Assembly (NCBI GenBank): GCA_963785075.1
Contig: CAWATW010000004.1
Coordinates: 186,001 to 250,000 of the forward strand
DNA: 64,000 nt
DNA from: JAOUGY01 sp963785075
Lineage (GTDB): Bacteria > Actinomycetota > Acidimicrobiia > Spongiisociales > ZC4RG35
Direction: 5' to 3'
Within the stretch, counting starts at the first letter, position 1, and every line of letters starts with the position of its first letter. The notes beneath the pieces are model-generated. The model saw nothing but the letters and a program-made list of their open reading frames with translations. It was not told where the DNA came from and made no database searches. The position numbers and the translations under genes are program-made. Of this stretch, positions 34,203 through 43,263 are shown piece after piece.

Positions 34203-35435
34203 CTAGGCCAACACGTTCTTGGCGTCCACCCCGATGGGAGTGCGATCGATGTCGAACAGGGACACCGGGACCCGCGTGTCGAAAGCAAGTGTCGGTCCCC
34301 CCAGCGCCTGGGCCAGCATGGAACCGATGGACGGCGCCAGCTTGAAGCCGTGACCGCTGAAGCCGTTGGCGAGCCAGAATCCATCCACCCCGCTCGGCCC
34401 CACTACGGGGTGCACATCCTGTCGATTGATCGTGTACAGGCCGGCGATGCCCGGAACGGTCCCGCGCGGGAGGAGTCCAGGCAAACGATGCTGAATTCGG
34501 GTCAACACATCGTCGCGGAACGAGACGTGCGGCGTCCGGGAAAACGAGTCGGGGTCTTCGACGGTCTCGCGCTCGTCCTCTTCCCGAACCGACCCCACCC
34601 AAACCGTTCCGGTCCGGGAATCAGGGCGGGCGTACACCCCTGCGGCCATGTCGATCACGATCGGGATTGGTGCCACGTCGTGGGGCCATGGGTGGTGGAT
34701 CGTCTGGATCCGCGTGGGCGTGAACGTCCAACGGTGATCGACACCCGCCATCGCGTTGATCTGGTTGCACCAGGGCCCGGCGGCGTTGACGACTACATCC
34801 GCACCGATCCGGGAGCCGTCGGTCAGCTGTACTCCCACGACGCGGCCGGCCGATCTGACGACGTCACAGACTGCAGCCCCAAAACGAATCTCGGCACCCA
34901 GCGCAGCCGATCGGTCGAGAAGGTCGCGCAGAGCCTGGGTCGGATCGACATGCCCGCCCCGATCCTCGAACAGGAAGACGTCAGCCGGCCTGCACTCGTG
35001 CTCGACGCCGAAATCGACCGGTGCCACGCAGCGATCGACACCAGGGTGACGGCGCTCGAGGTCCTCCGCTCCGAGAGCGAAGGCAGACGCGCCGGCGGCC
35101 CGCAGACGGCTCACCTCTCGTTCGATGCCGGCTCGTTCGCGATCTGCGATCCAGAGCACGCCCGTCTCTTCGAACCGAGCGTACGGATGCTCTACTTCGA
35201 GATACGCAGCCCAGTTCCGGTACGCCGCCATCCCGTCAACGGCCACCTGGACCACCTCGGGGTGCGAATAGCGAGTTCGGCAGATCGAGGACGATGCACC
35301 CGTCGACCCCTCACCGGGACCGGCTCCCTTGTCGACCACCACCACACGACCGAGACCGTGCCGGGCACACTCGTGGGCGATTGCCGCTCCGATGATGCCG
35401 CCGCCTACGACCACCACGGCGGCACCCGGGGTCAT
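34203..35435 (-). CDS. FAD-dependent amine oxidoreductase (DAO/sarcosine oxidase beta-like)
   Basis: A 410-residue flavoprotein. The dinucleotide-binding motif VVVVGGGIIGAAIAHE is near the N terminus, VVVDKG follows at the second strand, and the DAO-type ending NGFSGHGFKLAPSIG is present. Such enzymes oxidise sarcosine, proline, glycine-betaine derivatives or other N-substituted amino acids. The ATG overlaps the stop of the NYN gene by 4 bp, so the pair is translationally coupled, an odd partnership. Confidence 0.87.
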   Translation of the reverse strand: MTPGAAVVVVGGGIIGAAIAHECARHGLGRVVVVDKGAGPGEGSTGASSSICRTRYSHPEVVQVAVDGMAAYRNWAAYLEVEHPYARFEETGVLWIADRERAGIEREVSRLRAAGASAFALGAEDLERRHPGVDRCVAPVDFGVEHECRPADVFLFEDRGGHVDPTQALRDLLDRSAALGAEIRFGAAVCDVVRSAGRVVGVQLTDGSRIGADVVVNAAGPWCNQINAMAGVDHRWTFTPTRIQTIHHPWPHDVAPIPIVIDMAAGVYARPDSRTGTVWVGSVREEDERETVEDPDSFSRTPHVSFRDDVLTRIQHRLPGLLPRGTVPGIAGLYTINRQDVHPVVGPSGVDGFWLANGFSGHGFKLAPSIGSMLAQALGGPTLAFDTRVPVSLFDIDRTPIGVDAKNVLA

Positions 35436-36445
35436 GGGATCGAGACGACGTAGTCGTTGGCCTCGTCGTTCCACTCGAGCTCGACGAGACCGCGGGTCTG
35501 AGCGGCCTTCACGAACTGCAGGAATCCACCGTACCCGAACCGCTTCTCCGAGAAATCCGGCTGCTTCTTGCGGACCTGGTTCTTCAGACCGGAGAGGTAG
35601 GGGCCTCCGTTCGGTCCTTTCAGCCCCTTCACCACGTCGGCGAGCTGAGCGAATGCCTGGTTCTCCTCGGGGTTCGAGGCGAGCTCGACCACCGGGTCGC
35701 CCTTCGCCGGGCCCTCGGCGAGCGCCAGCACGTTCCTCGACTCGAGGTGACGAAGCAGCTCTCCAAACGCCCGAAACCCGTACTCGGCCTCGGTGAAGGT
35801 CGGGTCTTTTCTGATCAGCGCCCGCTTGAGCGACGATGCAAGAACGGCGTCACCGCCTGAGCGCTGAAGCCCCGTGACGGTGGTCGTGATCAATCGCTCG
35901 AGCTCCTCGACACCCTGATCGCTACCCGCCTCGTCCTGCACCTGGTCGCCACCGTTGGGACGTTCCACGCCTTCGAGGCTGTCGTAGAACAGGAACTCGT
36001 CACATGCCGGCGGGAGCAGCGCCGACGTCGACGCCCTCACCCCGACTCCGATCACCCGCTTGTTCAGCTCGCGCAGCTTGTGCACGAGCGGGGTGAAGTC
36101 CGAGTCACCGGTCCCGATGACAAAGGTCGTGATGTAGTCTCGTTCCAAGGCCAGTTCGATCGCATCGACGGCCAACTTGATGTCGGCGGCGTTCTTGCGG
36201 ACGGCTCCCATTCGCTGCGGGATCTCGATCAACTCCACGTGATTGCGCGTGAGCATGCGCCGGTCCTCGTCGAACATCCCCCAGTCGGCGTACGCCTTTC
36301 GCGAGACCACCCGGCCGCGTTCGGCGAGCGCGTCGGCAATGGGTTTGAGGTCGAAGGCCGCCCCTTTCAGGGCGTCACGGGCACCGATCGCCAGGTTCTC
36401 GTAGTCGAGGTACAGAGCGATTCGTTCGTCGTCAGGAGTACTCAC
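35432..36445 (-). CDS. NYN (PIN-like nuclease) protein with two OST-HTH/LOTUS domains
   Basis: A 337-residue putative RNA-processing protein. The NYN domain (about 1-165) has LYLDYENLA, NAADIKLAVDA and the acidic VIGTGDSDFTPLV, giving the metal-binding Asp set. Two OST-HTH/LOTUS repeats follow (about 185-245, around FTEAEYGFRAFGELLR; and about 260-325, around FSEKRFGYGGFLQFV), a module associated with RNA binding. GTG 36445 is preferred because a TAGCCT box precedes it by 7 nt and the NYN domain starts there; the open frame further upstream is not protein-like. Target RNA unknown. Confidence 0.88.
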   Translation of the reverse strand: MSTPDDERIALYLDYENLAIGARDALKGAAFDLKPIADALAERGRVVSRKAYADWGMFDEDRRMLTRNHVELIEIPQRMGAVRKNAADIKLAVDAIELALERDYITTFVIGTGDSDFTPLVHKLRELNKRVIGVGVRASTSALLPPACDEFLFYDSLEGVERPNGGDQVQDEAGSDQGVEELERLITTTVTGLQRSGGDAVLASSLKRALIRKDPTFTEAEYGFRAFGELLRHLESRNVLALAEGPAKGDPVVELASNPEENQAFAQLADVVKGLKGPNGGPYLSGLKNQVRKKQPDFSEKRFGYGGFLQFVKAAQTRGLVELEWNDEANDYVVSIP

Positions 36446-36452
36446 CCGACCG

Positions 36453-36458
36453 AGGCTA
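36453..36458 (-). promoter_or_regulatory. candidate leaderless -10 element for the NYN gene
   Basis: TAGCCT on the minus strand ends 7 nt before the GTG at 36445. Confidence 0.4.
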
Positions 36459-36557
36459 CACACCTGCGCCGATGTATTCGCGATCCCACCGAGGCGTCTC
36501 TCGAATGAGCAGAAGGGGCTTGGGGCCCATTGAGCAGAGGGCGAAGAGAGCCGATCC

Positions 36558-37493
36558 ATGTTGGAGATGCGAACGAGTGGGAGAATGTTGATGGCGGCGC
36601 TTCCGGGCGCGGCCGTGTACGCCACGCACCGGTACCGCCAGACGGTGCGAGAGCTCGACGCGCTCCCCGTTCGTCCTCCGCCACTGCCAGGCGTCGTCCG
36701 ATCGCTGAGCACCCACTGGGGCCGAATCAGCTATCGCCTTATCGAGCGCCCGGAGTCCCCGCACCCTCCGATGGTGCTGGTACACGGGTGGGGCAGGACC
36801 GCCGACTCGGCCTGGTGGCCCGTCATGCTCGAAGGCGAACGCACCATCCTGGCCATCGACCTCCCCGGCCACGGCCGCTCGATCCTCGATCGCCCGTTCA
36901 CGTTCTCACTGGCGGCAGAGTCGATCGAGGCGGCAATCGCCGACGCCGGTCTCGATCGCCCCCTGCTTGCCGGGCACTCGATGGGAGGACCGGTTTGCCT
37001 GACCGCCATTCTGTGGGCCGGGGCCGACGCATTCACAGGTTTCGTGGCGTTCGCCACATCGGCGTTCTGGGTGAGACCGCGCCAGAGCGTCATGGTGGCA
37101 TCGGCGCCCTACGTGTTGGGTGCCCGCTCCCCCGTCACGATTCGAAATCACACAACCGACATCAAGCGTGACCCGGACAGCTCGGCACGAATCACGTGGG
37201 AGTATGCGGTGCGGCCCAGCCGGACCGTTCTCATAGAGTCTGCGTTGGAACTCCGCCGGTTCGACGCGAGACGTTGGCGGCACCTGGAACGCCCTCCGAC
37301 CACGTGGGTGATCACCTCCGAAGACGGAATCATCGATCGAGGCGCTCAGCAGGCGTCGGCGCGCCTCTTCGCCGATCATTGGGTCGAGTTGTCATCGGAG
37401 CATTCGGTGGTCATCGAACGACCACTTCAGGTTCGCCGCATTCTCGAGGCGGTCGCCGCACGACCCGACCGTCCCGCGCTGGTCGCCGTGTAG
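36558..37493 (+). CDS. alpha/beta hydrolase
   Basis: A 311-residue alpha/beta-fold hydrolase. VLVHGWGR forms the oxyanion region, Ser141 in GHSMGG is the nucleophile, and an Asp near SEDGIID plus His in SEHSVV complete the triad. A weakly hydrophobic N terminus with LMAALPGAAVYA might tether it to the membrane. Divergent from the NYN gene. Esterase or lipase activity is likely; substrate unknown. Confidence 0.85.
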   Translation: MLEMRTSGRMLMAALPGAAVYATHRYRQTVRELDALPVRPPPLPGVVRSLSTHWGRISYRLIERPESPHPPMVLVHGWGRTADSAWWPVMLEGERTILAIDLPGHGRSILDRPFTFSLAAESIEAAIADAGLDRPLLAGHSMGGPVCLTAILWAGADAFTGFVAFATSAFWVRPRQSVMVASAPYVLGARSPVTIRNHTTDIKRDPDSSARITWEYAVRPSRTVLIESALELRRFDARRWRHLERPPTTWVITSEDGIIDRGAQQASARLFADHWVELSSEHSVVIERPLQVRRILEAVAARPDRPALVAV

Positions 37494-37556
37494 CCGCAGA
37501 TGGGCACGGGAATCGACGCTCCCAGGCCAAGATCCTCTGATCCGGCACCGCCGGCC

Positions 37557-37763
37557 TCAACTGGCCAAGGCGTCGACCTGCTGGAACTCGGGGGAAGGAT
37601 CGAGGCCGACCATTGGCGAATCACAGTCTCGGAGGTCGAGGACCAGGGCCGGGGAGACCTGTTGCATCGTCACCTCGAGGGCATGTGACGAACAGAAGTG
37701 GGCGCCGCGGATGATCACCATCGACGGTCGCATGCATCGTCCGCATTCGAAAGTCACACCCAT
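37557..37763 (-). CDS. small Cys-containing protein of unknown function
   Basis: 68 residues beginning MGVTFECGRCM. A CxxC pair (C7, C10) and a later HFCSSH could hold a zinc ion or a disulfide. Third-codon-position GC is high (about three quarters by hand count), as in real genes of this window. GAGG lies 10 nt before the chosen ATG; another ATG is 9 nt upstream. It sits in the 505-bp gap between the hydrolase and pckA, on the opposite strand. The rest of that gap shows nothing else. Confidence 0.45.
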   Translation of the reverse strand: MGVTFECGRCMRPSMVIIRGAHFCSSHALEVTMQQVSPALVLDLRDCDSPMVGLDPSPEFQQVDALAS

Positions 37764-37998
37764 GTGATTCATACCTCAGGTATCGGCTTCACCGCGATCC
37801 CATTGAGTGGTTTTTCGCGAGCCTCTCGATGGGCGACCGAGGGTCCGACCAGCGTCGATCCCGGGAGCGGCCCCGATCCGGTGGTTGGCCATCGGGGCCT
37901 TCGGCCCCACCGTCTCGACGTCATCTTCCATATGCTTGCGACGATGCTGCCGGGCCGCGGAGGCTTGGCCAAACGGACGTAACCGAGGAGACAACGCC

Positions 37999-39585
37999 AT
38001 GAGGGATCTCTCGATGCACGGGATCAACCCGACCAGGACCGTCTACTGGGATTCGACGACTCCCGAGCTCTATGAGATGACCTTGAACCGCGGCGACGCA
38101 GAACTCGCCCACAAGGGCCCGCTCGTGGTTGAGACGGTGCCGTACACCGGACGGAGCCCGAAGGACAAATACGTCGTGCGAGAGCCCGATACCGAAGGCG
38201 AGATCTGGTGGGGCGACGTGAACCACCCGATGGAGCCCACGGTGTATCGGGCGTTGTACGACCGGGTGGCCGCCTACCTCTCGACCCGGGAGCTCTGGGT
38301 CCAGGATGTCTTCGCAGGAGCCGACCCCAACAACCGGCTTTCGGTTCGCGCCATCACCGAGAGCCCGTGGCATGCGTTGTTCTGCCGCAACATGTTCATC
38401 CTCCCGAGGACCCTCGATCTGGGCGACGAGATCACCCCGTTCGTCCCCGACTTCACCATCGTCCATGCCCCCGACTTCAAGGCCGATCCCGCGGTCGACG
38501 GCACACGGAGCGAGGTCTTCGTCTGCATCAGCTTCGACCACAAGGTGCTGCTGATCGGTGGATCGACCTACGCAGGCGAAATGAAGAAGTCTGTGTTCTC
38601 GGTCATGAACTACCTGTTGCCCAAGCGCAACGTCTTGTCGATGCACGCCTCGGCCAGTGTCGGGCGCGACCGCGGAGACAGTGCGGTCATCTTCGGTCTG
38701 TCGGGAACCGGCAAGACCACGCTCGCCTCTGACCCCGCTCGACTCATGATCGGCGACGACGAGATCGGATGGGGCGTCGACGGAGTGTTCAACATCGAGG
38801 GAGGGTCGTACGCCAAGACCATCGACCTCTCCGCCGAGGACGAGCCATTGATATTCGAGGCCGCCAACCAGTTCGAGACGATTCTCGAGAACGTGGTGCT
38901 GAACCCGGCGCGCCAGCCGGTGTGGACCGACGGCTCGAAGACCGAGAACACCAGGTGCTCGTACCCCCTGGCCCATCTCCCGAACCTCGAGCCCTCGATG
39001 ACAGGGCCACACCCCGAGAACATCGTATTCCTGTCGGCCGATTCGTTCGGGGTGCTCCCGCCGATCTCGCGTCTCACCAGAGAACAGGCCAAGTTCTACT
39101 TCGTCAGTGGGTACACGGCGAAGCTCGCAGGTACCGAACGCGGAGTCACGGACCCGGCCGCCACGTTCTCGGCCTGCTTCGGGGCGCCGTTTCTGCCGCT
39201 CCCGCCTTCGTACTACGCCGACGTCCTGGCGGGCAAGATCGACGAGCACGGCTGTCGGGTGTGGATGATCAACACCGGGTGGACCGGTGGGCCGCACGGG
39301 GTGGGCACCCGCATCCGCATCCCTCACACCCGGGCGATGCTCAACGCCGCTCTGGAAGGCGCCCTCGACGGTGTGGAATACGCCGAGGACCCGATCTTTG
39401 GACTGATGGTTCCACGAGAAGTGCCAGGGGTACCGAGCCGGCTTCTCGACCCCCGGTCGACGTGGGAGGACCCAGAGGCTTTCGAGGTGCAGGCCCGGCG
39501 TCTGGCTTCCATGTTCGTCGAGAACTTCGCCCAGTTCGCCGACAGCGTCGATCCATCGGTTGTGGCCGCAGGTCCTCGCGCCTGA
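37999..39585 (+). CDS. pckA: ATP-dependent phosphoenolpyruvate carboxykinase
   Basis: A 528-residue enzyme converting oxaloacetate plus ATP to phosphoenolpyruvate and CO2, the entry to gluconeogenesis. It has GRSPKDKYVV near the N terminus, the P-loop GLSGTGKTTLA, the metal site in IGDDEIGW, and NTGWTGGPHGVG(T/S)RI near the C terminus. ATP-type PckA is notable because many actinobacteria use the GTP enzyme. GAGGAG lies 8 nt before the ATG. A clear terminator follows. Confidence 0.96.
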   Translation: MRDLSMHGINPTRTVYWDSTTPELYEMTLNRGDAELAHKGPLVVETVPYTGRSPKDKYVVREPDTEGEIWWGDVNHPMEPTVYRALYDRVAAYLSTRELWVQDVFAGADPNNRLSVRAITESPWHALFCRNMFILPRTLDLGDEITPFVPDFTIVHAPDFKADPAVDGTRSEVFVCISFDHKVLLIGGSTYAGEMKKSVFSVMNYLLPKRNVLSMHASASVGRDRGDSAVIFGLSGTGKTTLASDPARLMIGDDEIGWGVDGVFNIEGGSYAKTIDLSAEDEPLIFEAANQFETILENVVLNPARQPVWTDGSKTENTRCSYPLAHLPNLEPSMTGPHPENIVFLSADSFGVLPPISRLTREQAKFYFVSGYTAKLAGTERGVTDPAATFSACFGAPFLPLPPSYYADVLAGKIDEHGCRVWMINTGWTGGPHGVGTRIRIPHTRAMLNAALEGALDGVEYAEDPIFGLMVPREVPGVPSRLLDPRSTWEDPEAFEVQARRLASMFVENFAQFADSVDPSVVAAGPRA

Positions 39586-39604
39586 CCTGACGCCAACCCA
39601 CAGG

Positions 39605-39640
39605 GAGGGGCGGTCGACGTTTCGGCCGCCCCTCGCCTTT
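39605..39640 (+). terminator. intrinsic terminator after pckA
   Basis: GAGGGGCGG pairs with CCGCCCCTC (9 bp, 12-nt loop), followed by GCCTTT. It lies 19 bp after pckA and could also serve the convergent membrane-protein operon. Confidence 0.7.
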
Positions 39641-39641
39641 G

Positions 39642-39836
39642 TCAGTGGTGCTCGCGATATTCCCGTGAAAGGGAACCGACCACTACGGCCAAACCCGCCG
39701 CGACCATGCCCAACGGCACCACGTAGCGGAGATCCGCGAGACTCATCGTCCATTGGCCGAGAGCCTCGAAGACGAAGACGACCCCGATGATCAGGTAGAC
39801 GAGGCCGGCCACCAGCGTCCCGGTGTGAATCCTCAT
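39642..39836 (-). CDS. small membrane protein, third gene of the PspC operon
   Basis: 64 residues with two hydrophobic segments (LVYLIIGVVFVFEAL and VVPLGMVAAGLAVVVG) and a charged C-terminal tail. Its ATG overlaps the preceding stop by 4 bp. It resembles the LiaI-like membrane part of the neighbouring protein. Function unknown; probably part of the same envelope-stress module. Confidence 0.7.
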   Translation of the reverse strand: MRIHTGTLVAGLVYLIIGVVFVFEALGQWTMSLADLRYVVPLGMVAAGLAVVVGSLSREYREHH

Positions 39837-40483
39837 CTGGTCACCTCCAGCTCACCGACTCCTACATCCGCCACGATGGTGATTCGGGCCGGCGACTCGT
39901 CGAAGTCGCTGGTCTCGAACGTGTGGTTCAGACCCAGCCCGCTGAACCTCTCGTCGGGCATGCGCAGCTCACCGATCCCCACCGTTCCTTCAACCTGCAC
40001 GGGTACTCCCTGCGGCAAGTCGACGACCAGGCGTCCAGCGCCAACCTCAGCCGAGAGCTCCATGGAGCGCTCTATCCGCAGGTCGGAGAGGTCGAGATAG
40101 AGATCGCCGATTCCCACGTCGTAGTTCGGCTGGACTTCGGCCACCGAAGAGACGACGAAACTCCTCTCTCCGATCACTCCGTCGACGGGACCGCTTGGCG
40201 CCACGGCTGCGAGAACCACCGCGCCCGTGATGAAGAGGCCCACGACCACCAGACCGGTATGGGGACCATCACGCGAGCCGATGATCAGTGCCAGACCAAC
40301 CGATGCCAGCGCTGCCGGCAGAATCACCAGCAACCGAACATCGACCAGCCCGACGGCGTCCACGAACCACAACAGCCCGGTCACCACCAGAACCACACCC
40401 AACACCACACTTCCGTAGTTGGAGCTCGGTGGCAGTGGGGGTGGTGTCTCAGGCGTGACCCGTTCCTGTTCGAGCATCGTCAT
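39833..40483 (-). CDS. LiaF-like membrane protein (DUF2154/cell-wall-active antibiotic response)
   Basis: A 216-residue protein. The N-terminal half has about four hydrophobic segments (SVVLGVVLVVTGLLWFVD and others). The C-terminal half is a beta-helix-like domain with repeated G(I/V)G(D/E)L motifs (VGIGDLYLDL, VGAGRLVVDL, VGIGELRM, VGVGELEV), characteristic of LiaF-like toast-rack domains. The ATG overlaps the pspC stop, and GGAGGGAGGG lies just upstream. It likely monitors or modulates envelope stress. Confidence 0.82.
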   Translation of the reverse strand: MTMLEQERVTPETPPPLPPSSNYGSVVLGVVLVVTGLLWFVDAVGLVDVRLLVILPAALASVGLALIIGSRDGPHTGLVVVGLFITGAVVLAAVAPSGPVDGVIGERSFVVSSVAEVQPNYDVGIGDLYLDLSDLRIERSMELSAEVGAGRLVVDLPQGVPVQVEGTVGIGELRMPDERFSGLGLNHTFETSDFDESPARITIVADVGVGELEVTR

Positions 40484-40905
40484 CGCACCCTCCCTCCGAT
40501 CACCAGGCCGGCGCCGATGGCCACCAGCAGCACAGGCATGGTGATTTTGTCGAACCACGGGAACACGGAGTCGAAGAACAGAATGACCCCGAGCCCCACG
40601 AGGATCAGCCCGGCGATCGCCGACCGGTTTCCGGTCGGTGCGGCCCCGGTTGTCGCTTCATCTCCGCCCTCCTCAGGGATGACGATCCAGCAGACCACAT
40701 ACACCAGAGCCCCGGATCCGCCTCCGAGGAGCAGCACTACGAACGCGAGCCTGAACCAGATCGGGTCCACACCGAAGTACCGACCCAACCCCCCACATAC
40801 TCCGGCAACCATCCGATCGTCCTTGCTGCGACGCAGCGAGGTGGGGCGGCTGGGGGGTGCCACTGTCGGAGGCATCGGCGTCGGACCACTATCGAGTTGC
40901 GTCAC
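40480..40905 (-). CDS. PspC-domain membrane protein
   Basis: 141 residues. A PspC domain (about 25-80) shows RMVAGVCGGLGRYFGVDPIWFRLAFV and a following membrane helix. A C-terminal pair of hydrophobic segments (AIAGLILVGLGVILFFDSVFPWF and MPVLLVAIGAGLVIGG) resembles the LiaI-LiaF type transmembrane unit. It is the first gene of a three-gene overlapping operon. No cognate LiaRS-type kinase gene is adjacent. Confidence 0.88.
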   Translation of the reverse strand: MTQLDSGPTPMPPTVAPPSRPTSLRRSKDDRMVAGVCGGLGRYFGVDPIWFRLAFVVLLLGGGSGALVYVVCWIVIPEEGGDEATTGAAPTGNRSAIAGLILVGLGVILFFDSVFPWFDKITMPVLLVAIGAGLVIGGRVR

Positions 40906-41191
40906 GGCAACCTCCCTTTCGTGTCCAGCATGTCCACACGGCCGCGGGCTGCCAAGTGTCGAAGGTCACCGACCGCTGGACCATCGGCGGGCTCCGTCAG
41001 CTCCCCGCTTGTGCGGCCTCGATCGTCGGAGTGCGGTGGGTGCCCGGCAGACTCGACGACCATCAGTCCATGTGCGGGGCCGACAGTTCCACGAACCACT
41101 CGAATGCGGGGGCGGCGCGGCCCCGGCGAGCCGTCCCCGAATGGGACAGACTGCTCTGCCGGCGTTCGACCATTGGCGGGACGATCAGGCC

Positions 41192-41368
41192 ATGGCTACG
41201 CGACCGACAGGGCGCGACACCGTGATGTTCGTCACCGGCCTGGTGATGGTGCTCGGGGCCGCCATCGCGATGCTTCTGGGTAACGAGGAGGGCAGCTCTT
41301 TCGCCACGCTGGGCGTCGCCGGCATCGTGTTCATCGCCGTGTCCCGGCGACCGCACAGCCGTACCTGA
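41192..41368 (+). CDS. small two-helix membrane protein
   Basis: 58 residues, MATRPTGRDTVMFVTGL onward, with two hydrophobic segments (about 10-29 and 38-51) separated by NEEGSS and ending in a basic tail. The amphipathic layout looks genuine. No family recognised. Bases 40906-41191 upstream hold nothing I can support. Confidence 0.45.
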   Translation: MATRPTGRDTVMFVTGLVMVLGAAIAMLLGNEEGSSFATLGVAGIVFIAVSRRPHSRT

Positions 41369-41447
41369 AGCGGAAGGTGTTCCGGCAGTCGTCACCGGAA
41401 CCTCGATCTCCTGGCGACTGCCTGGTGGAATCGCCCGAGTCATCGGC

Positions 41448-41737
41448 TCACACCATCTCGATTTCCCAGTCGACCGGGACGTGGGTGGCTCCTCCAGCGG
41501 TGATCTTCTGGAACTGATGGCCGACGACCACGTTGAGGCGGTCGGACCCACGGCATGTCTCACGCACCTGACAGCGCCATCGGCTTCGGTTCGGGGGGAT
41601 GCGGTCGGATAGACCTCGAGGAAATCGCCGCCGCTATCGAGCCATCCGAGGGCGACACGGACGGTCGCCGAGGTCACCGCGTCGAGCCGCACTCGTCCTG
41701 TCGGCGAACCGTCGGCACCCGACAACACCACCGTCAC
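41448..41737 (-). pseudogene. small hypothetical gene with a frame disruption in a G6/C6 run
   Basis: The frame opens with MTVVLSGADGSPTGRVRLD at 41737, overlapping the previous stop by 4 bp. At the homopolymer 41593-41598 a one-base insertion would join it to a second, protein-like frame ending VVVGHQFQKITAGG and WEIEMV (stop 41448). Without it the first frame runs on as low-quality sequence to 41063. The product would be about 96 residues. Function unknown. Either a true mutation or a homopolymer error. Confidence 0.4.
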
Positions 41738-42096
41738 GCGACGCCGGCTGGGATCTCGACCGCGGCGTGCGCGTAGCGCACCGTCGTGATCACCGCGGTC
41801 GTGAACGCCACGCCGAAGGAGTCGTCGCCAACCTCGACGACGTGTGCCGATGGGGACGGCTCGATGACGAGGCCCGGGGCCATGATCCCGATGAGATGAC
41901 GGAACCGGTCGCCGCCTCGTGAAGGACTGCTGATGGAAACAACCGGCGAGGCGCCGGTCAGATCGACGCGGACGTCTTCGAATTCGACATTGCTGACGTC
42001 ATCCCCGTCTCTCAGCATGAACGCGATGAAGGATCCAAGGTCCAGCCGCTCAAGACCCGCCAGAATGCGCGCCCCTGCTCGCTGGAGCACGACCAT
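41734..42096 (-). CDS. hypothetical protein (120 aa)
   Basis: A 120-residue beta-rich protein with no recognised family (VEFEDVRVDLTG, VVSISSPSRGGDRF, VVEVGDDSFGVAFTTAVITTV). No good ribosome-binding site; a start at the internal ATG 42018 is also possible. Overlaps the next small gene by 4 bp, so the two form a unit. Confidence 0.5.
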   Translation of the reverse strand: MVVLQRAGARILAGLERLDLGSFIAFMLRDGDDVSNVEFEDVRVDLTGASPVVSISSPSRGGDRFRHLIGIMAPGLVIEPSPSAHVVEVGDDSFGVAFTTAVITTVRYAHAAVEIPAGVA

Positions 42097-42137
42097 ACAC
42101 GCGGGGGTCTTCTGCGGTACCTGGAACCGGCTTTGGT

Positions 42138-42175
42138 CTAGGCGGCTGGAACCTCGCCCGTTGGCAACCGCCTAG
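42138..42175. promoter_or_regulatory. inverted repeat CTAGGCGG/CCGCCTAG, possible operator
   Basis: Perfect 8-bp arms (42138-42145 and 42168-42175) separated by 22 bp in the divergent region. The right arm merges with a TAGTTT box (42173-42178) 9 nt before the thioesterase ATG, a good place for a repressor site. Confidence 0.4.
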
Positions 42176-42187
42176 TTTGAGGGCGAC

Positions 42188-43033
42188 ATGACCGACATTC
42201 CTTCTTCGTGCTACACGCCGGTTCCGGGTTCGGGCCCCCATGGAGGACAGCTGTTCGATTCGACACGCCTGTCTGCTGCCGAGTGGTACCCGGATGGCCA
42301 ACACGGCGGTGTGGTTTCTGCACTCATCACGAGGGCGGTCGAACAGTCCGATTCGTTGGCCCCGATAGAGGTGGCACGCGTCACGGTGGAGCTGTTCCGT
42401 GTCGTTCCCGTCACACGGCTCGAGGTCGTGACCGAGCTGGTGCGAGAGGGAAAGCGCATTCAGACGACCGAGGTTCGGGTGTACGGCGGTGATGTCGAGC
42501 TGGCGCGGGGCCTCGTGCAACGCTTGCGGGTCACAGAGCTGGGCCTCCCACCGGACTTCCACGATCCGGTCCGCCGGCCCCCGGGACCTCGGGGGCTCGA
42601 CAGCTACTCGTTCAGGGAAGTGGCGCCGTTCCCCGACCATGGAGCCGTCACCTTCGGACGGTATGCCGTTGAGATCGCCGAGGCAAGCGGGACCTTCCGT
42701 GAGCCCGGTCCGGCAACGGTCTGGTTCAGGTTCTCCACTCGACTGGTCGAGGGCGAAGATATGACTCCGGCGCAGCGGGCCGTCCTGGCGTCGGACTTCT
42801 CGAACGGCCTGTCGCGGTTCGCAGACGGCAACCAGTGGCTCTTCATGAACTCCGACCTCTCGGTCCATCTCGCCCGGCTTCCTGCTGGGGAGTGGGTGGC
42901 GCTCGATGGGGAATCGATCTGGAGCCGCAACGGCCGCGGAGTGGCTACGTCTCATCTGTTCGACGAGGTGGGTCCGGTGGGACGCGCCACCCAGACCTTG
43001 TTCATCGATCGAGGGCCCGACGCACCGGCCTGA
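42188..43033 (+). CDS. acyl-CoA thioesterase-like (TesB/double hot-dog) protein
   Basis: A 281-residue protein with two hot-dog-like halves. The N-terminal half has QHGGVVSALITRAVEQ and VARVTVELFRVVPV, and the C-terminal half has SRFADGNQWLFMNSDLSVHLARLPAGEW, as in TesB-like thioesterases of actinobacteria. It would hydrolyse acyl-CoA esters. It stands alone, with a possible operator upstream. The 230-bp gap downstream (43034-43263) carries no supported gene. Confidence 0.8.
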   Translation: MTDIPSSCYTPVPGSGPHGGQLFDSTRLSAAEWYPDGQHGGVVSALITRAVEQSDSLAPIEVARVTVELFRVVPVTRLEVVTELVREGKRIQTTEVRVYGGDVELARGLVQRLRVTELGLPPDFHDPVRRPPGPRGLDSYSFREVAPFPDHGAVTFGRYAVEIAEASGTFREPGPATVWFRFSTRLVEGEDMTPAQRAVLASDFSNGLSRFADGNQWLFMNSDLSVHLARLPAGEWVALDGESIWSRNGRGVATSHLFDEVGPVGRATQTLFIDRGPDAPA

Positions 43034-43263
43034 TCCCCGCAAAGGCAGCGATGCTCAACAGGCGCGCTCAGACGGCGCCGATCGGCGAACTCGGGTCTAT
43101 GAGTTGAACGAGGTCGACCGAGAAGGTCAGGTAGGGCACCGACTCGCCGTCGCCTCGGGCTCCCAGCTGGATGATTCGAGAAAAGCCACCGATCGCGCAA
43201 TACCGACGTTGCCGAGTCCGTCCTTACTCCCGACTTCACCGTCGGCGAACAAGGAGACACATC

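Noticed and set aside
41063..41600. Long minus-strand continuation of the 41737 gene to 41063
   Set aside because: After the G6 run the translation becomes low-complexity Arg/Ser/His-rich, while another frame is protein-like to 41448.
43068..43195. Minus-strand stretch resembling a protein C terminus (ending VDLVQLIDPSSPIGAV)
   Set aside because: Only about 42 codons, no start codon, preceded by a stop; possibly a gene remnant but not supportable.
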